From contig NC_135497.1 of NCBI RefSeq assembly GCF_052857255.1, positions 120,170,744-120,234,743 on the forward strand: DNA of 64,000 nucleotides, in the 5' to 3' direction. The translations under genes and the position numbers were made by a program. Shown piece by piece: positions 49,831 to 62,438 of this stretch (positions are counted from its first letter, which is position 1; every line of letters begins with the position of its first letter). The stretch is from Amblyomma americanum. Lineage: Eukaryota; Arthropoda; Arachnida; Ixodida; Ixodidae. The notes under the pieces are model-generated. The model saw only the letters and a list, made by a program, of their open reading frames with translations, made no database searches and was not told the origin of the DNA.

Positions 49831-50241
49831 CTTTCTCGTTTACAGCGGAAAGTTTGTAGGTGTGTATACGCCGGTTTGATCTGGGTTCAATGTGTGGGAC
49901 GTGTACCTGTATGTGTGTTCGTGCGTGCATGGTCGCAGTAAAAAAGAAAAAGCAGGTGCTTACGACACAACTATCAGGCAGTGTGAGAGAATAAAGTCAA
50001 ATGGGAAGACATTTATTATAAATTGCTTGCACTGACGTCTCAATGGCTACCATATTAATTAAGGACCATGAATGCGGCGCAAATCTGCACACGTATTTAA
50101 TTCACTTATTCCCTCACGCTTTCGCTCCCGTGTTCGTACTGATGCTGGTGGGGGGGGGGGGGGATTGCTCAATGTATTTTCGAAACTATGTATTTTAGAA
50201 AAAAAAGGGAAGGCCGCACCTTTTTCCACATATTAGGTGTA

Positions 50242-50478
50242 CAGTACTCACGGATTGAAATAGGACTTTCGGAGCGCGTGGCCGTCGCTTCATGGAGTGC
50301 CGCCCGTAGACGCTCATGGAACCAAGGTGGTGCATTGTGGTATGGCGCGAGAGGGAGAACATCTACAAAGCAGAATTGTTCCTTCCAGTAGCCAATGAGC
50401 CGGCCTGTGGTTTACCACATGCCGCGTGGCACTGCAAGGTTAGCGCTCCGAATGTCCTATTTCAATCCGTGAGTACTG
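50242..50478. mobile_element. TA-flanked MITE upstream of FCSK
   Basis: Terminal repeats of about 37 bp with one mismatch (CAGTACTCACGGATTGAAAT at both ends, opposite orientation), each bordered by TA (50240-50241 and 50479-50480). The whole element is 237 bp. An open frame across it is incidental. Confidence 0.8.
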
Positions 50479-51799
50479 TACATTGGTTGTTCTTTGTTCG
50501 GGCTAGAGATGCAGCGGGGTGAAGGGGGAGACCGCGGTGCAGGGTCGCAAGGGCAGGGTCAGGCCACTCGCGACGACAATGCGACAAAGCCGATCTCATT
50601 CCCTTTCCTGACTATCCTTGGCTGCATAGCCATAGAAAGCTGTCCGCGAGTATAATCCTGTTGTCCAGCCTCAGTATGTCCAGGTCATCTTAAAATTTCC
50701 TTTGAAGGACCTTCTTCGTCTGTGTTCAGGACATAAGATGACGTTTTGGCACAGGGAATGCGCGTTATATTGTTTGCTTAATTATTGTGGGCAGTGTGCG
50801 CAGGGTTGTGAAGCAGCTCTCTTTTTACTTCTTTTGACTTGGATTCTGAAAAAGTTTGAAGTTTCGCCACGCTCAACGACTGACTGGCTCGTTCACCGCA
50901 TTTGTGTCGCCTACAGGTTGTGCAATCGTTTCATTCAACTCTCTAAATTTGATTCTGCCGCCTGAATAGAAAAGCCACTCAGACGAGTGCCCCCCCCCCC
51001 CCCCCCCTCCAAAAAAAAAAGTCAAACCCGATCTGGAGCATGCAGCACATAAGGTTTAAAAGCAATAATATCTGAAGATATCTGCTCAAGGCATATAATT
51101 TTGAAGCGAAAGCTTCATTAGGCTAGGTAAGGCGATTCACCGTGCGTTGCCAGTTCACCTTCAAGTGAGCCAGATGTCATGTGTGGCCTTACCATTAGTG
51201 GCCCACCAGATGGTGTCACACCACTTGACCTTTGGCCTTTCGATTCGCCGGTAAAGGGCGGTAGGATATAGGCCGCAGCGTTCATTGGGTGACCAACCTC
51301 TCGCGATGAACCATTAATTTCACTCCCACCTGCCAGGGTGACAGGGTGGGTGCGCTGCCTATCCACTGCGCGGAACACGCTCAACGTCACAGACGCCAAT
51401 TAAGCCTCGTCTACTTGCCCGATACACCATAGCTTTTACTCTTTAACCAGGTTCAGCAGTAGTTAAACCACAGCTAATTTTTTTAGTCACAATAGTTTCC
51501 TTCATTACATCACTACTGTACACAAATATCTTTTTATCAAACCTGCAGTCTTTAAGTTATGAAAGCCAAATGCGATAAAGCTGGTTTTATTTCATTTAAT
51601 GCCGCAACATTGTTCTGCAATAGGAAGTTGTAAGACATTTGAGAAATTTTCATCCTGAAGTCTCTAGCAAAGTACAAATTAAGGTCATCCTCACGAGGAT
51701 ATTATTTGCCTTGATGTACTCAAAAGTACTGAAAACGTTCTATTCGGGATGAGGACGTTTTGATCATTTGAGGAAGTCCTCAGAACTTTTGAGGTTGTC

Positions 51800-53430
51800 T
51801 GGGTTCCTTGCCGAAAAAGCTCATCTCCGCATGTAGTCAGCTACTGAGATGCCCTGTCACGTGCCCCAAAGATAAATCGTGGGTCCAGCCATTTTAGTTC
51901 AAAAAAGCGCTTAACAGGATAAAAATTTCAAGATTTACACATTTTTTAAGATAAACTTGGATCTTAAATTTTGAGACAGAACTTTTTTTGGAGTATCGCA
52001 TGAAACCTTGTTATAGTATTGTTCGCATTGAATTTTAAAACCGCCCTTGCGTTATTCTATAATTTAATTACATATATCTAGATTTCTCGAAAACGGCCAA
52101 ATTGAGGGCTACAAAACGCTATGTGGGCAACAGTGCTAGACAAAACAAAAATAGCCAAGTGGTCAACCCATTCAATTAGTTTTACGTGTAAAACTAATTA
52201 GTGAAGTACTTTTCGTTGCCGGCGAGAAATTAATTTAAAAAAAGGAGAAGGATTGATGTGGCGCCAGCATCTGTTACGGTCGGTAAAACATGGTTTTTTT
52301 TTTCGGTCTCACTCTAAGATTTAGTAGCTTCGATCAGCGTTGAACATATTGTGATAAGATGGCCAAATGGAGCGATTTCACCATTTCAGTTATCCTTAAA
52401 GATTATGTTTGGGCGGAATGCTCACGGTCGTGCTCACGGTATACAGGGCGCGCCATGTTATTCACATGATAGTTTTGACCTAAACGCAGGGTTTAAACAG
52501 CCAGTTCGAACGTGTTAGGTGGTTGAGCATTTATTATTTACATTTCGCTTGATTGAGGCATCAGCCAGACCAGATTATTCAACTTCCAAAGCAATGGTGA
52601 ATAGCAAATGCAATTTTTAATAAACCATTTGTATTAAATTAAATATGAGACCTCCTCCCCTGTATATGTACACTGGACGTCCACCTGCAGACATATTGAA
52701 GTGAGGACGGTGTCGTAATACTGCTCAGAGGTCATTTCGCTTGCCGTAAGAATGATTAGACGACCAAGGCTGCTGGAGCAGGTTCTGCCTTTTCACATCG
52801 GGTGAATGACGATGCTTCCTCTGATTACCAGTGTATAAGAGTATAAGTACACATCATTTGCTGACCGAATGCCATCGAAGGACCGTGTTTCACTCGGCCG
52901 TAGCGGACGCCGCCACGTGTTGCCAACAGGGAGGCCACATTGATGCGACTCTTTAAAAAAAAATCATTTCTTGCCAACAACAAAAAGCACATTTCCGATT
53001 TTCTGATATGTGAGACTAATTGAATGAGCTGACCATTTGGCTGTCTTTGTTCGGTCTAGCGCCCTGGTAAACATAGTGTTTCCTGGCCCTCAGTGCGGCC
53101 GTTTTCGCAGAAATCGAGATACTTGCAATTAAATTAAAGAATAATGCAAGGAGAGTTTTCAACTTTAGCGCTAAGAATGCTGTTACAAGGTTTCAGACAA
53201 CACTGCAAAAAAGTTCTCTCTCAAATTTCGACTCCAATTTACTTTAAAAAATGAGGAAATCTTGAATTTTTTTCTCCTTTTAGGCTCTTCTATTCTGAAC
53301 CAACATGGCGTCATCCGCAGTTTTTTTTAGGGGGGGGGGCGAGGGGGGGGTTGGGGGACGCAGCATGGCATCTCAATACATGACTATATGCGGAGGCAAA
53401 CTTTTTCGGGAAGGAAGGGTTCCTGAAAAA
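51800..53430. mobile_element. Large foldback element, arms ~500 bp
   Basis: The left arm (about 51800-52295) and right arm (about 52890-53430) are inverted copies at roughly 70-75 % identity by eye. Matching blocks include CCTCCGCATATAGTCA / CTCCGCATGTAGTCA, AAACCTTGTAACAGCATT / AAACCTTGTTATAGTATT, CATTCAATTAG and a KG-rich inner stretch. The ~600-bp centre codes for nothing recognisable. The exact ends and target duplication could not be fixed. Confidence 0.7.
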
Positions 53431-54479
53431 ATGTCCAGATCAAGGCGATTTCTTTCATTTAGCAGCAGATTTAAAGAACAATTTTTTCTTCTTCAAAACA
53501 AGGCCTGTACTGGTCTTAACTGATTTGAATTTTTCAGCCGAATCTAAAATGTCAAGATTTGGCGCGTCGCTTTTCGCGTAAATGACCCTTCAGCTAAATT
53601 TTGCTCCTTTTACTCGTTTTGTTTTTATTGTCTTATTCGTGTTTATTTTGACGCTGACCATACGTAACCCGTTATCCGGCCATATCTGACTCATCTCGAT
53701 CGGTGGCCTTTCGTGAGATTCCTGGCCGCTGCAATTGCGCCATCTGTGCACATGACAGTGTGATCCACGAGGAGCTCGGTTTGGCCATGCACGTGGACCG
53801 ATACGTATCCTGTCGAGAGAGAGAAAAGAAAATGAATTTTTAATTCTATAGCTTTTTTTGCCCCAACCACCGGTTTTTTTCCGTAACGAAATTCCCTGAT
53901 TGGTCGAGAGGGTCAGGACGTCATCAGCAACGCCAAATTTGAAAATCTGGTCACTAAAATGCTCGAGTACCTTGCATTCAATTATCATATGGGTTTATAC
54001 TAACCCGACCCATTCTTCCACCTTACACACACTCACTAACCCATACTAATCCGCCTTAATCACTCACTAATTCACCTTAATCAATTTTCTGAGGTGGGCT
54101 ATACTTCTAAAATTTGGAGGATCCTTTGATATATTTGAGGTTGGGTCAACTTACAAATGCTCTCGCATTTTCTTTAGGAATCTGGTTAAGAAGGCCCAAA
54201 GTTTTGCTTGATCTTTTAGCCCCCTCTTCGGGGCTTTTCAGTTCTGTGGCCGTCAACCACGTCTCCCCGGGCACGTTACGGACGTGTTGGACAAGAGCCT
54301 GAATAATGGTGATGTAGGATTGGATTTGTTTGGCGAGCGAGAGAGGGAGACAGGTTTGTTTGAGAGAAAGGCAGAGGTTGGCATGAAGACGTTATCATCT
54401 GGTCAGATACTTTGCAGTGGGGAAAGACAAGAGGGTCATAATGGGGGACGAGATGGATAAAAGAGAGATGGAAACATAT

Positions 54480-55560
54480 AGACCAGCATCAGTAGACCGG
54501 CTAATCACAACCGCGAGTTAAGACCCATGTTGTACAAGAAGAGTAGAAGCGCCTGAAGTTGCCTGGATAGCTTTCCATCTCAGCGGCCAGGCGCCCAGTA
54601 CAAGGTCCTCTGAGAGTGGCCTATTTTCTGAACCCGCCAAGGAAGCGGCCAATGCCAGTTTTGGGAGTGAGCCTGTCATTGAGGGGAGGTGGGATGAATG
54701 GCTGCATCTATTGCGCTGAGCGTGTTTGTGTGGAATTCTTGAGGTGTGGGGCATTCCCACAACGTACGTGTGTGTGTGAAAGATGGGAAGTCCCCGCAGT
54801 AGGGACAGGTAGGGGGATCTGGGGACCTGGTGAAGTGGTAGAATGTGACGAAGCTTCAAAGTAATGGGTCGGTGCACGCCTCAGTACACATGGTTCTTCA
54901 CTGGTCATATATCCCGTGGGGGTGTAGGTATAGTTTTTCGGTCGTCTGTGAGTTCTTGTAGTATAGTGCGTCTTTCTTGCGCATATCTGTCGACTGTGCC
55001 GTCCTCGTGTCTGGAAGTCTGGCCACAGGCATGGGGGTTCCAATAATTGCAGACGCGGATGAGACTATGCGCTGCCTCGTTCCCCGGTACGCTTTCGTGG
55101 GCAGGCATCCACTGGATGAGATTTGTATATGTTGGCTCCATTGTACATGTTAATGGAGACTGTAATGTGTATAAAGATGTATGTGCGCTTGGTGGAAGAC
55201 CTGGCATGCGTCTTGACTGCCCGTACTTACTAGGAGTTGTCGTGCTGGCATATTGGGAGTGTAATGGGTTTCATTACAAGGCACCGTACATTTAGCATTA
55301 CACGTAGCTGCCTGTCAGAGGAGATTGTGTCGAGCCAAAGCGTTATCTATTACGGCTTTGATCGTCAATTCTCCTCTGTGGCCCGGCCTCCGTGTAATAA
55401 ATGTAGGTGTTGTAATGAGTTTTCAGTTGACTGTAGCGATACGCTTTCTGAGTTCTTTGCAGTTGCCGAAGCTCATGCGTGCAGGTATGGGCTCGGGGGA
55501 TGGGGCTCCAACCCATCGCCGGCCACCAGTGTTGGGGATTGCGCTTCAACGTCAGCGGTA
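54480..55560 (-). pseudogene. Non-LTR retrotransposon RNase H and C-terminal region
   Basis: Minus-strand frames show YIYYTEAGPQRRIDD (start of an RNase H domain) at about 55.36 kb, IQWMPAHESVPGNEAAHSLI (the W.PAH..VPGNE.AH motif) at about 55.1 kb, then a diverged C-terminal tail ..PVPTAGTSHLSHTHVRCG. The frame changes several times and the usual catalytic Asp of the first motif reads Glu. The reverse transcriptase part is not present. Confidence 0.65.
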
Positions 55561-55565
55561 CGTGC

Positions 55566-56300
55566 CACCAGAGTTGGAGACGGAGGGGCCCTTGAGTAGG
55601 ATGACTCGCTCAGTCCCGCAGGTCCCGTCTCCGAATGACATTGTTGGACTCCGTTAAGGAGGGGAACTGTACAGTAGGGTTTATTTACATTTCTAAAAGC
55701 ATGAGAATCAAAACTGGGGTCTCTCCGAATGGAGGAACTTAAGGGAGGATGATCTTCACTGCACTCGCTGTCGAGTTTTATATCGTTCTTCGTCCCTAAA
55801 TTCCCTAGGTTGAGAATGCCCTCGCCGGGGTGGAAGAGGGCTGAAATTTTCATTCACGCGCACAAACTCAAACCACCGGACAAAGGGACACGCCCCCGTC
55901 ACAAGTCGAGCCTGGGAGAGAGGAGGATGCCGTCGGGTTCACATCGACTGCGAAAGGTGATGTTAGATGTTTTTAGCATACCGGAGACGTACTACCGGAG
56001 GCGTAAACCGGTTTACCGGACCTCTCGTGCATGTGCAATGGCGTTGTTGGGGTGAGGAGGAGCCACTACGCGCGCGCAAGAGGGGCCCGGTAAACCGGTA
56101 TACGTCTCCGGTAGTACGTCTCCGGTATGCTAAAAACGTCTCTTACCTGGCCAGTCGAAGGTTTCCACGCGCTGCTGATACCTGTTCTTCATTATATGAC
56201 AGCCGACGCGCTAGGCTAGATCGCAAGGTCGGGTCGAGAAGCCAAAAGGGGTCGTTCGTCCTTTGAGATGCTTGCGTAGATTGCGGGCGATGACCGCTAG
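55566..56300. other. GC-rich stretch with foldback element
   Basis: Apart from the inverted repeat at 55966-56137 I see no gene here. Several overlapping open frames have no family features. Confidence 0.4.
55966..56137. repeat. Short foldback element with ~50-bp arms
   Basis: GATGTTTTTAGCATACCGGA then GACGTACTACCGGAG at the left and the inverse ending GGTATGCTAAAAACGTC at the right, with a ~65-bp GC-rich loop. CCGG-rich sub-blocks (TACCGGAGACGTAC) repeat within the arms. Confidence 0.8.
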
Positions 56301-56879
56301 CCCGCCGCTGCACTCGGCACGCCGTCCTCCACCGGAAACGAGGTCCCTTTGTTCCCCCAACATAGTCACGATCATTAGGGAAGATAACTGCCGCTCGTTC
56401 GCTGCGGCGTCTTTCAGGCCTCCGCTCTCTCGGGTCCCTTAATCCAACCGGGCGACGCTTGCTAATTGTAACTAGCTGACACCCGGGTCCACTCCGCGTG
56501 GTCCTTGGCGGCGAACGTGGGAGCGATCACCATCGCGTTGCTCGGAGCCACCCCGAAGAAGCAGAAGTGTTGGATGCCAGAAGGCGAGACTTTCCGTCGC
56601 CGTTGCTAATCCAGACGGGCTGCCGCTGTTCGTAACAGGGTCCACGCAATATTAGGGATGCGCTCCCACGGAAGGGCTGTGTTTGGATATATAGACGGTA
56701 CATGTGTAGTGGTGGCATTTAGGTGGCGGAGGATGGGCCTGCTTTGATGTGAGAGCGTGAAGGAAGTTTAATGCGCATGTCGATACACCGTGGCGCGTTC
56801 CTCTAGTGTGTTAAATAAGAGGCCTGCGGCTTCTACAAGGTGGCTGCTTCCTTTGCTGCTTCCTTTGCAGATGAATGGC

Positions 56880-57200
56880 ATGGGGGCCGTTCGAGGTGGA
56901 CCGATATGTCTGGGTGGCGTTGCCCACATGCAGCTCTAGCATGCTTACAGTATGTTGGAGGGCAGTTGATTTCAAGTGAAGGCCCGCAAAGCAGCCTGTG
57001 AGTGCGTGCTGACTATGATCTCCTGGGAGTGGTGCTCGTGGTTGACGATGGCGTGTGCATTGGCCAGCATTTCTGCTGTCGCCACATAGGAAACGTCGTG
57101 GTGGTGATTGATGGTTGTGTTGCCATACGGATCCGTGCTTGCCGTTACTACTTTTTCGGTTTTCAAGCGAGCGTCGGCATGGTAGGAGAGGGGGTCATTT
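56880..57200 (-). pseudogene. Second RNase H fragment of a non-LTR element
   Basis: Minus strand: TDPYGNTTINHHHDVSYVAT then AEMLANAHAIVNHEHHSQEI and IVSTHSQAALRAFT. The pattern TAE..A...AI..H........I.TDSQAALRAF is that of RNase H in I-like elements; the expected Asp before SQAAL is His here. The downstream frame closes soon after. Confidence 0.65.
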
Positions 57201-59318
57201 GGTAGCTGTTTGTGGCTGCATGCTCTTCGTGGTACAGCATTTATGTCTGCGTGCGTATGCGTTGGAAGCTAATCAATAGCAGCGCGTCACATGGCGGAGC
57301 ACAGGCGGCACGGCGGGTAAAATGTCACATGTTCGAAATTCTAAAACCTTACATGGCTATTACTGACTGCCATGCACAATTCACTCTGCCCGATTCATAC
57401 TGCGGTTAGACGCACTAGATGTATCAGAAGCCGATGTGATGTAAGGGGATTAGATGTACGGCGTTGCGTTTCCAGCATAATGCTTTGCAGCGCTAGCTGT
57501 TAAATAGGGTTTCCGGCCTCCGCATAGTAGTCGGCCGCGCGGTCGCAACAAGACGGCGCCGAACGGCTTGAAACGCCGCTCAATATACTACCCTGAAATG
57601 ACCGCGCGGCGCAGCATCTTGCGCGCTTGCGTGGTTGCAGCCACCGCAGTCATGATAAAGCCGCCAGCGGCGACGTGGCGCATCAGACGCGTTGCGAGAA
57701 GGCCGTAGATGCAGCCGAGGTGGAACGTATGCGAGAGGCCAGGGCCACAAAAGAGCGGCGGGTCGAACAGAGGACGAAGGCAATCGGACGCTGCCCGCAA
57801 ACGCGCTGCACAATCAGGAGGCTCAAGTCGGTGTCACCACATTTCTTACAAAGCACTCTTTGCAACCCTGCCAAAACAGAGACGTAATCATCATTCGCCC
57901 ACGCGTGGCTGCAGGGAAGAAAATGCAGCAATTGAAAAAGTGCAATGTATGCCAGCTGACGGCGATCATCTGCAATTAGCAGATACGTAATCGACGTGTG
58001 GTTTTTCTTCTGCCGTCCTTGTGTTTTGTTATGAAGAAGAAGGTCTACTAACTCGACCAATTTTCTGTTCGGCATACCGACGTGTCGGAGTTGGTGATTA
58101 CTTAACCCCGGCAGGATGAAACACGGCTAAACGGAATAATTGTTGCTAAAGCCTGCGTTCGTCATTTCGGAGAAAGACAGATTAATTGTGGGAAAAGGGT
58201 GATTTGAGCGGGAAATTTGATTATGAACATCTGGAAACACGTGGTCACTGAAGGAATTACACAAAAAGGAAGGTGAGTATTGAATAAAGATTGTTCCCAA
58301 CTTTGAAATGAAAAATTACGGACCTAAATTTAAAACACTTCGTAACTGATCCATGTACTCGCATTCCGAAAAAATTGAAGTTGTCCTCCTCCTCATAGGC
58401 TGCGACCATAGCATCGCCAAAAAAATAATCTCGCAATGAAGACCTCAGTGCTTGCAAACGCAACGTAGAATCGCAACTTGAATTGTTGCCTTGTAGCTTG
58501 TAAATTGTAGAACAATGCCGAGACCGCCCTCTGGTGAGGTAGGGGCCGATTAGGTTGCAGAGTAACGGCCTTGGTGTGCGTTTTATAACAATAAGAGGAG
58601 GCCCGCAGAGAAATGCAAACGAGAATGCGGCGGCATCGCTGCATGGGGGAACAGGAACCAAACACACAATGGAAGCTTCGTGAGAAAACAGCACCAGAGA
58701 AGAACGGAGTGAAAGCATTATATGTGCCCTTATTCCGAAGTATCATTTTATTTCGCCAGAACAAGAGCGACAACAACACTGAAAATCTTTCCTTACGCAT
58801 CCGACAGCCATCGATTAAAACAAGAATAGCCTCAAACCGGCGGCGACGTTCACGCAAACTTTTTAACGCACAAGAACAATGAACACAACCTTTCCAAAAT
58901 CGGGCGAGGACAGTGTTGCGGGTCGGGGTGGCGATAAGGCGATTACGTGCACCAGAAAAGAGCCTGAAACGACGGGAGGGCGAAGAACCGGCGGCAGCAC
59001 AAACTCAGTGACGGGCAAGTACGTGTTGAGCGTCAACCGCGAAATCCCAAGCATGCAAGCGCGTAGACAAGAACAAAGGCGCCGACAGGGGACGGTCCAC
59101 ACCACGCAACACAGTCTAGGGATGCTGCCGGGGAGTGGAGGAAGAAAAAAAGAAGTGGCGAAAAGCAGGAGGCAACGAATTTATGCCGGAGTGCGCAGAT
59201 CAAATACTTATCGAAGCGACATTTTGCTCTAGCTATGTGCACCGTGGTCCCTAAAACAGTTTTCTGGCTCTCACTTGAGTTAATAGAACAATTCTTTTTT
59301 CTTTCTCGGTATGGCTAT
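57201..59318. other. Unassigned stretch with several open frames
   Basis: GC-rich to about 57.8 kb, then mixed. Frames of up to 154 codons occur on both strands (57683-58075, 58257-58718 and 58393-58857 on the minus strand) but overlap one another and show no motif I can name. Confidence 0.4.
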
Positions 59319-60152
59319 TGTTGTGATCGGAGGCCCCGACAGCGGGAACAGACGAGCCCGGCAGGCGCCATCGAACTATGTTTGACCAAAGGTGCTGTCG
59401 TCCTGAGAAGAGGATTAGGAACGGCTCCTGGCGACGGTGAGCTGTGACGAAAGGCCTCTCATCCCTTCGTTTGGAGTATGGAATGCGGCCTTTCTCCCGA
59501 ACTGCGCCCTCACGTGAACCGGCAGAAAGACCCGAACAAAGGCGCCGGACCCGCCTCGCTCGCTTGCACTTGCGCGGCCAGACAAAGTGGGGGCGGACAC
59601 GGCTGATTCATCTTACCCTCTGGAATGCCCGGGGCCGTCAGGACGCCTCTTTCCCACGGAGGGGATCACCGCCTGCTAAGCCAACGACCTTAGGCACATG
59701 GTCAACCCGTCGAAAACCACATTCCAGGACGCCTCTTTCCACGGAGGGGATCACCGCCTGCTAAGCCAACGACCTTATGCACCTGGTCAACCGGTCGGAA
59801 ACAGCATTCCAGGACCTCAAGGCGCCAGGATTCCTTATCGCCTGTGCACGTATTTGTGGGGGCGGAGCGGTCACGGGGTTAGGGAAGACACTATGAAGAG
59901 GGTGTCTGCCCATTGGACGCTTGATCAGCCACCGGTTTCCCTAGCTAGGTGCCTAGGGAATATTCACTGTATTTAAGCCGCGATTTGGCTGGTTTCACGG
60001 CACTTCATCTCTGACTTTTGGTCTCCCTGCTTCTGTTGTAAATATGTAAATAAACCTTCAAGTTTACCAACCCTCCTGAAGGCTTCCCTCCGTCGTCTGC
60101 AGAGTTCATCGTCATGCGGTGAAGACCACGGTCCCGATACCCAAGCATATCA
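59319..60152 (+). repeat. 5' LTR
   Basis: Starts TG and ends CA, with a TATTTAAG box at about 59970 and AATAAA at about 60049. It is 85 bp longer than the 3' LTR because of a tandem duplication (59641-59726 and 59727-59811). Confidence 0.85.
59641..59811 (+). repeat. 85-bp tandem duplication in the 5' LTR
   Basis: Both units start GGACGCCTCTTTCC and contain ACGGAGGGGATCACCGCC and CTAAGCCAACGACCTTA. The 3' LTR has one unit (from about 63226), so the duplication is specific to this LTR. Confidence 0.85.
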
Positions 60153-60346
60153 ACTGGTTGGCAGCGGTGGGATGGTCTGCGCCTGGTCCTGGCTCTGGTA
60201 TGGTAAGTGCGCGGTCTTTCTCTTGGAGCATTGCCAGGTTTTACAACTTTGGAAAATTGTTAGCCTAGGTAATCGAAGGTTGGTATAAGAGGCAGCCGGG
60301 GCTCCTCTGACCACGTGAGTAGAGACTTGCCGTTGCTTAAATAGTC

Positions 60347-61256
60347 ATGGACTGGAAGAAGCTGCGCAAACCAGACCTAGTTCTCGTATGCGGGGAATTG
60401 GGCATTGATTGTGGGTCGATCCGTAGAAAACCTGAATTGATTAGGGCAATTGAGGATTTCGGTGCGGACGAGGAGGAGATAGTAGAATGTTGGGAGCTAA
60501 TTAAGGAGGAGTTGGAGAAGGAAAGGGAACAAAAGAAGCGAGAGGATGAACAAAAGAAGCGAGAGGATGAAGAAAAAAGGAAGCGCGAAGAGCACGAAAG
60601 AAAGCGCGAAGAGCAGGAAAGGGAGCACGAAAGGAAGCGCGAAGAGCAGGAAAGAGAGCATGAAAGAGAGATCGAGAAAAAACGGCTCGATCTACAGATA
60701 GCTCAGGCTGCACAGGCAGAACGCACTAGGCTAGAGATGCCGAACACAGTGGCAAGCCAGGCAGCATCAAAAATAAAAATAAAGGACCTCTTACAACCGT
60801 ACAAACTTGGAGAGGACATAGGGCTCTTTCTCGTGAACTTTGAGCGGGCATGTGAAAGTTGCGAGTTCCCGACCGAGTCTTGGCCGCAGAAACTTCTGAC
60901 CATTCTTCCATGAGAGGCGGCCCAAGTACTCGCTCGTCTGGCAAAAGAAGAGGCGGCAGACTATACTAAAGTAACGGCAGCACTCCTAAACAAGTATCGC
61001 CTGTCCGCAGAGGCCTTTCTGCGCCGCTTCAGGGAAGCCAGGAAACAGCCTAACCAGTCATTTCCGGATTTTGCGTATAACCTTAAGGCAGACCTGAAGG
61101 AATGGCTAAAGGGAGAACAGGCTTACGGAACTCACGATAAAGTAATAGAGGTGATCTGCCTGGAGCAGTTTTTTGGCTCTTTGAGGGAAGAAATGCGCGT
61201 GTGGGTGCAGGACAGGCCGGGAAATAAAACCCTAGAAAGTGCAGCAGAGCTGGACT
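60347..61256 (+). pseudogene. gag-like polyprotein, N-terminal and capsid part, disrupted
   Basis: Starts at the ATG at 60347 (MDWKKLRKPDLVLVCGELGI). Residues ~60-120 are a long charged coiled-coil with repeated KKRED, KREE and EREHER units. A capsid-like region then runs IKIKDLLQPYKLGEDIGLFL to LLTILP. A TGA at 60911-60913 interrupts it, and the same frame then reads on through LLNKYRLSAEAFLRRFREAR and EWLKGEQAYGTHDK to a stop at about 61256. This is typical of arthropod gypsy gag proteins. Confidence 0.75.
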
Positions 61257-62438
61257 AAAGAGTTCCATGCCAAGCGCGTAGCAGAGGGTGCGCGTGCCCC
61301 CGTAAGCCCCAAAGTAGAAAAAAAATTTCCACGGATCCAGACAGGAGGGGCAGCAAGCCGCAACTGGGAGCGGAACGAGGGCCACCAAGAAAAATCAAGC
61401 AACCCCACAAAGGGGGCGACCGAAAAAGAGAGGGATAAGGCTTTTGAAGCCAGAAAGAAACCAGTGTGTTTCCGTTGTCACGAGCCCGGTCACTTCGCCC
61501 ACGCTTGCAGGAAGCAGGAAATCGTTCTCTCCTTGGTGGAGGCGGGCGATGAGAACATGCGCCTGCTAGAGCCATACCTGAAAGACATGCAGGTTAATGG
61601 AAAACCGTGCCGGGTTCTGAGGGACTCCGCGGCCACCATGGACGTAATCCACCCCACGTACGTGAACGCAGCTGATTTTACTGGGGAATGTGCAGGGATT
61701 AGGCAGGTGGCCGAAGAGAATAGCGCATGCTTGCCGATCGCACGAGTTAGAATAGAGGGCCCGTTTGGCGTTCTGGAAACGGAGGCAGCGGTATCACCGA
61801 ATCTGCCGGAAAAATTTCCGTACCTCTTTTCAAATCGGTCGGAGCAGATGCTCCGAGAAGAGGGTCGTAGTTTCGGCGATCGAACCGTCCAGGCGCTCAC
61901 TCCTGCGAAGGCTCGCGAGATTGCAGCTGAAGTAAATCGTAGGAAGAACGAAGGCTCTCCCACGACGGGTCAGGCAGGGGCAAACCCAGGAGGCGATGCT
62001 TCTGAGACGAGCGGAGAGGCTCGCGGCAGGAACAGATGCAACGCCGAGTACAAGGACTCAAAGGGGGTCCAGTTCGATCAGCTCGTGGTGCCGCAGAAAT
62101 ACCGCGTAGGCATCCTTAAATTGTGCCATGGTGGGGGTTGGTCTTGCCACCTTGGAATGAAGAAAACTAAAGCTAGGCTTCTACAGGAGTTTTATTGGCC
62201 TGGCTGCTCCCGGGATGTCAAGCAGTTTGTAAAGTCCTGCGACACCTGTCAGCGTGTCGGAAAGCCGGGGGATTTAAGGAAGGCTCCGATGAAGCTAGTG
62301 CCCGTGATTAGCGAACCCTTCCGTCGTTTGGTGGGGGTCGTAGTCGGTCCTCTACCAGTGACTCAGTCGGGCTACCGCTACCGAAAAGGGCGGGAAAACG
62401 GGAATGCCGACGGTTTCAGTCGTAGCTTTCCTGCATAA
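61239..62438 (+). pseudogene. gag zinc knuckle, protease and partial integrase, scrambled pol
   Basis: A CCHC knuckle (CFRCHEPGHFAHAC) is followed by a protease-like stretch where DSAATMDVIH stands in place of the expected DSGA. After about 61900 the reading passes straight into the integrase zinc-binding domain (H..H..C..C in LCHGGGWSCHLGMKK .. SCDTCQRV) and the first strand of the integrase core, where the catalytic Asp before VGPLP reads Val. The protein ends GRENGNADGFSRSF, a motif that normally closes RNase H upstream of the integrase. So reverse transcriptase, most of RNase H and most of integrase are deleted and the order is rearranged. Confidence 0.75.

Noticed and set aside
54518..54877. 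119-codon minus-strand frame as a separate gene
   Set aside because: It continues the C-terminal region of the non-LTR RNase H fragment in a shifted frame.
57683..58075. 130-codon minus-strand frame and overlapping plus-strand frames at 57.6-58.0 kb
   Set aside because: Several frames are open at once in GC-rich DNA and none shows a recognisable domain. The charged plus-strand stretch may be a relic but could not be assigned.
58257..58857. Two overlapping ~154-codon minus-strand frames
   Set aside because: They overlap in different frames, are Phe/Cys/Arg rich without any motif, and no splice or promoter context supports them.
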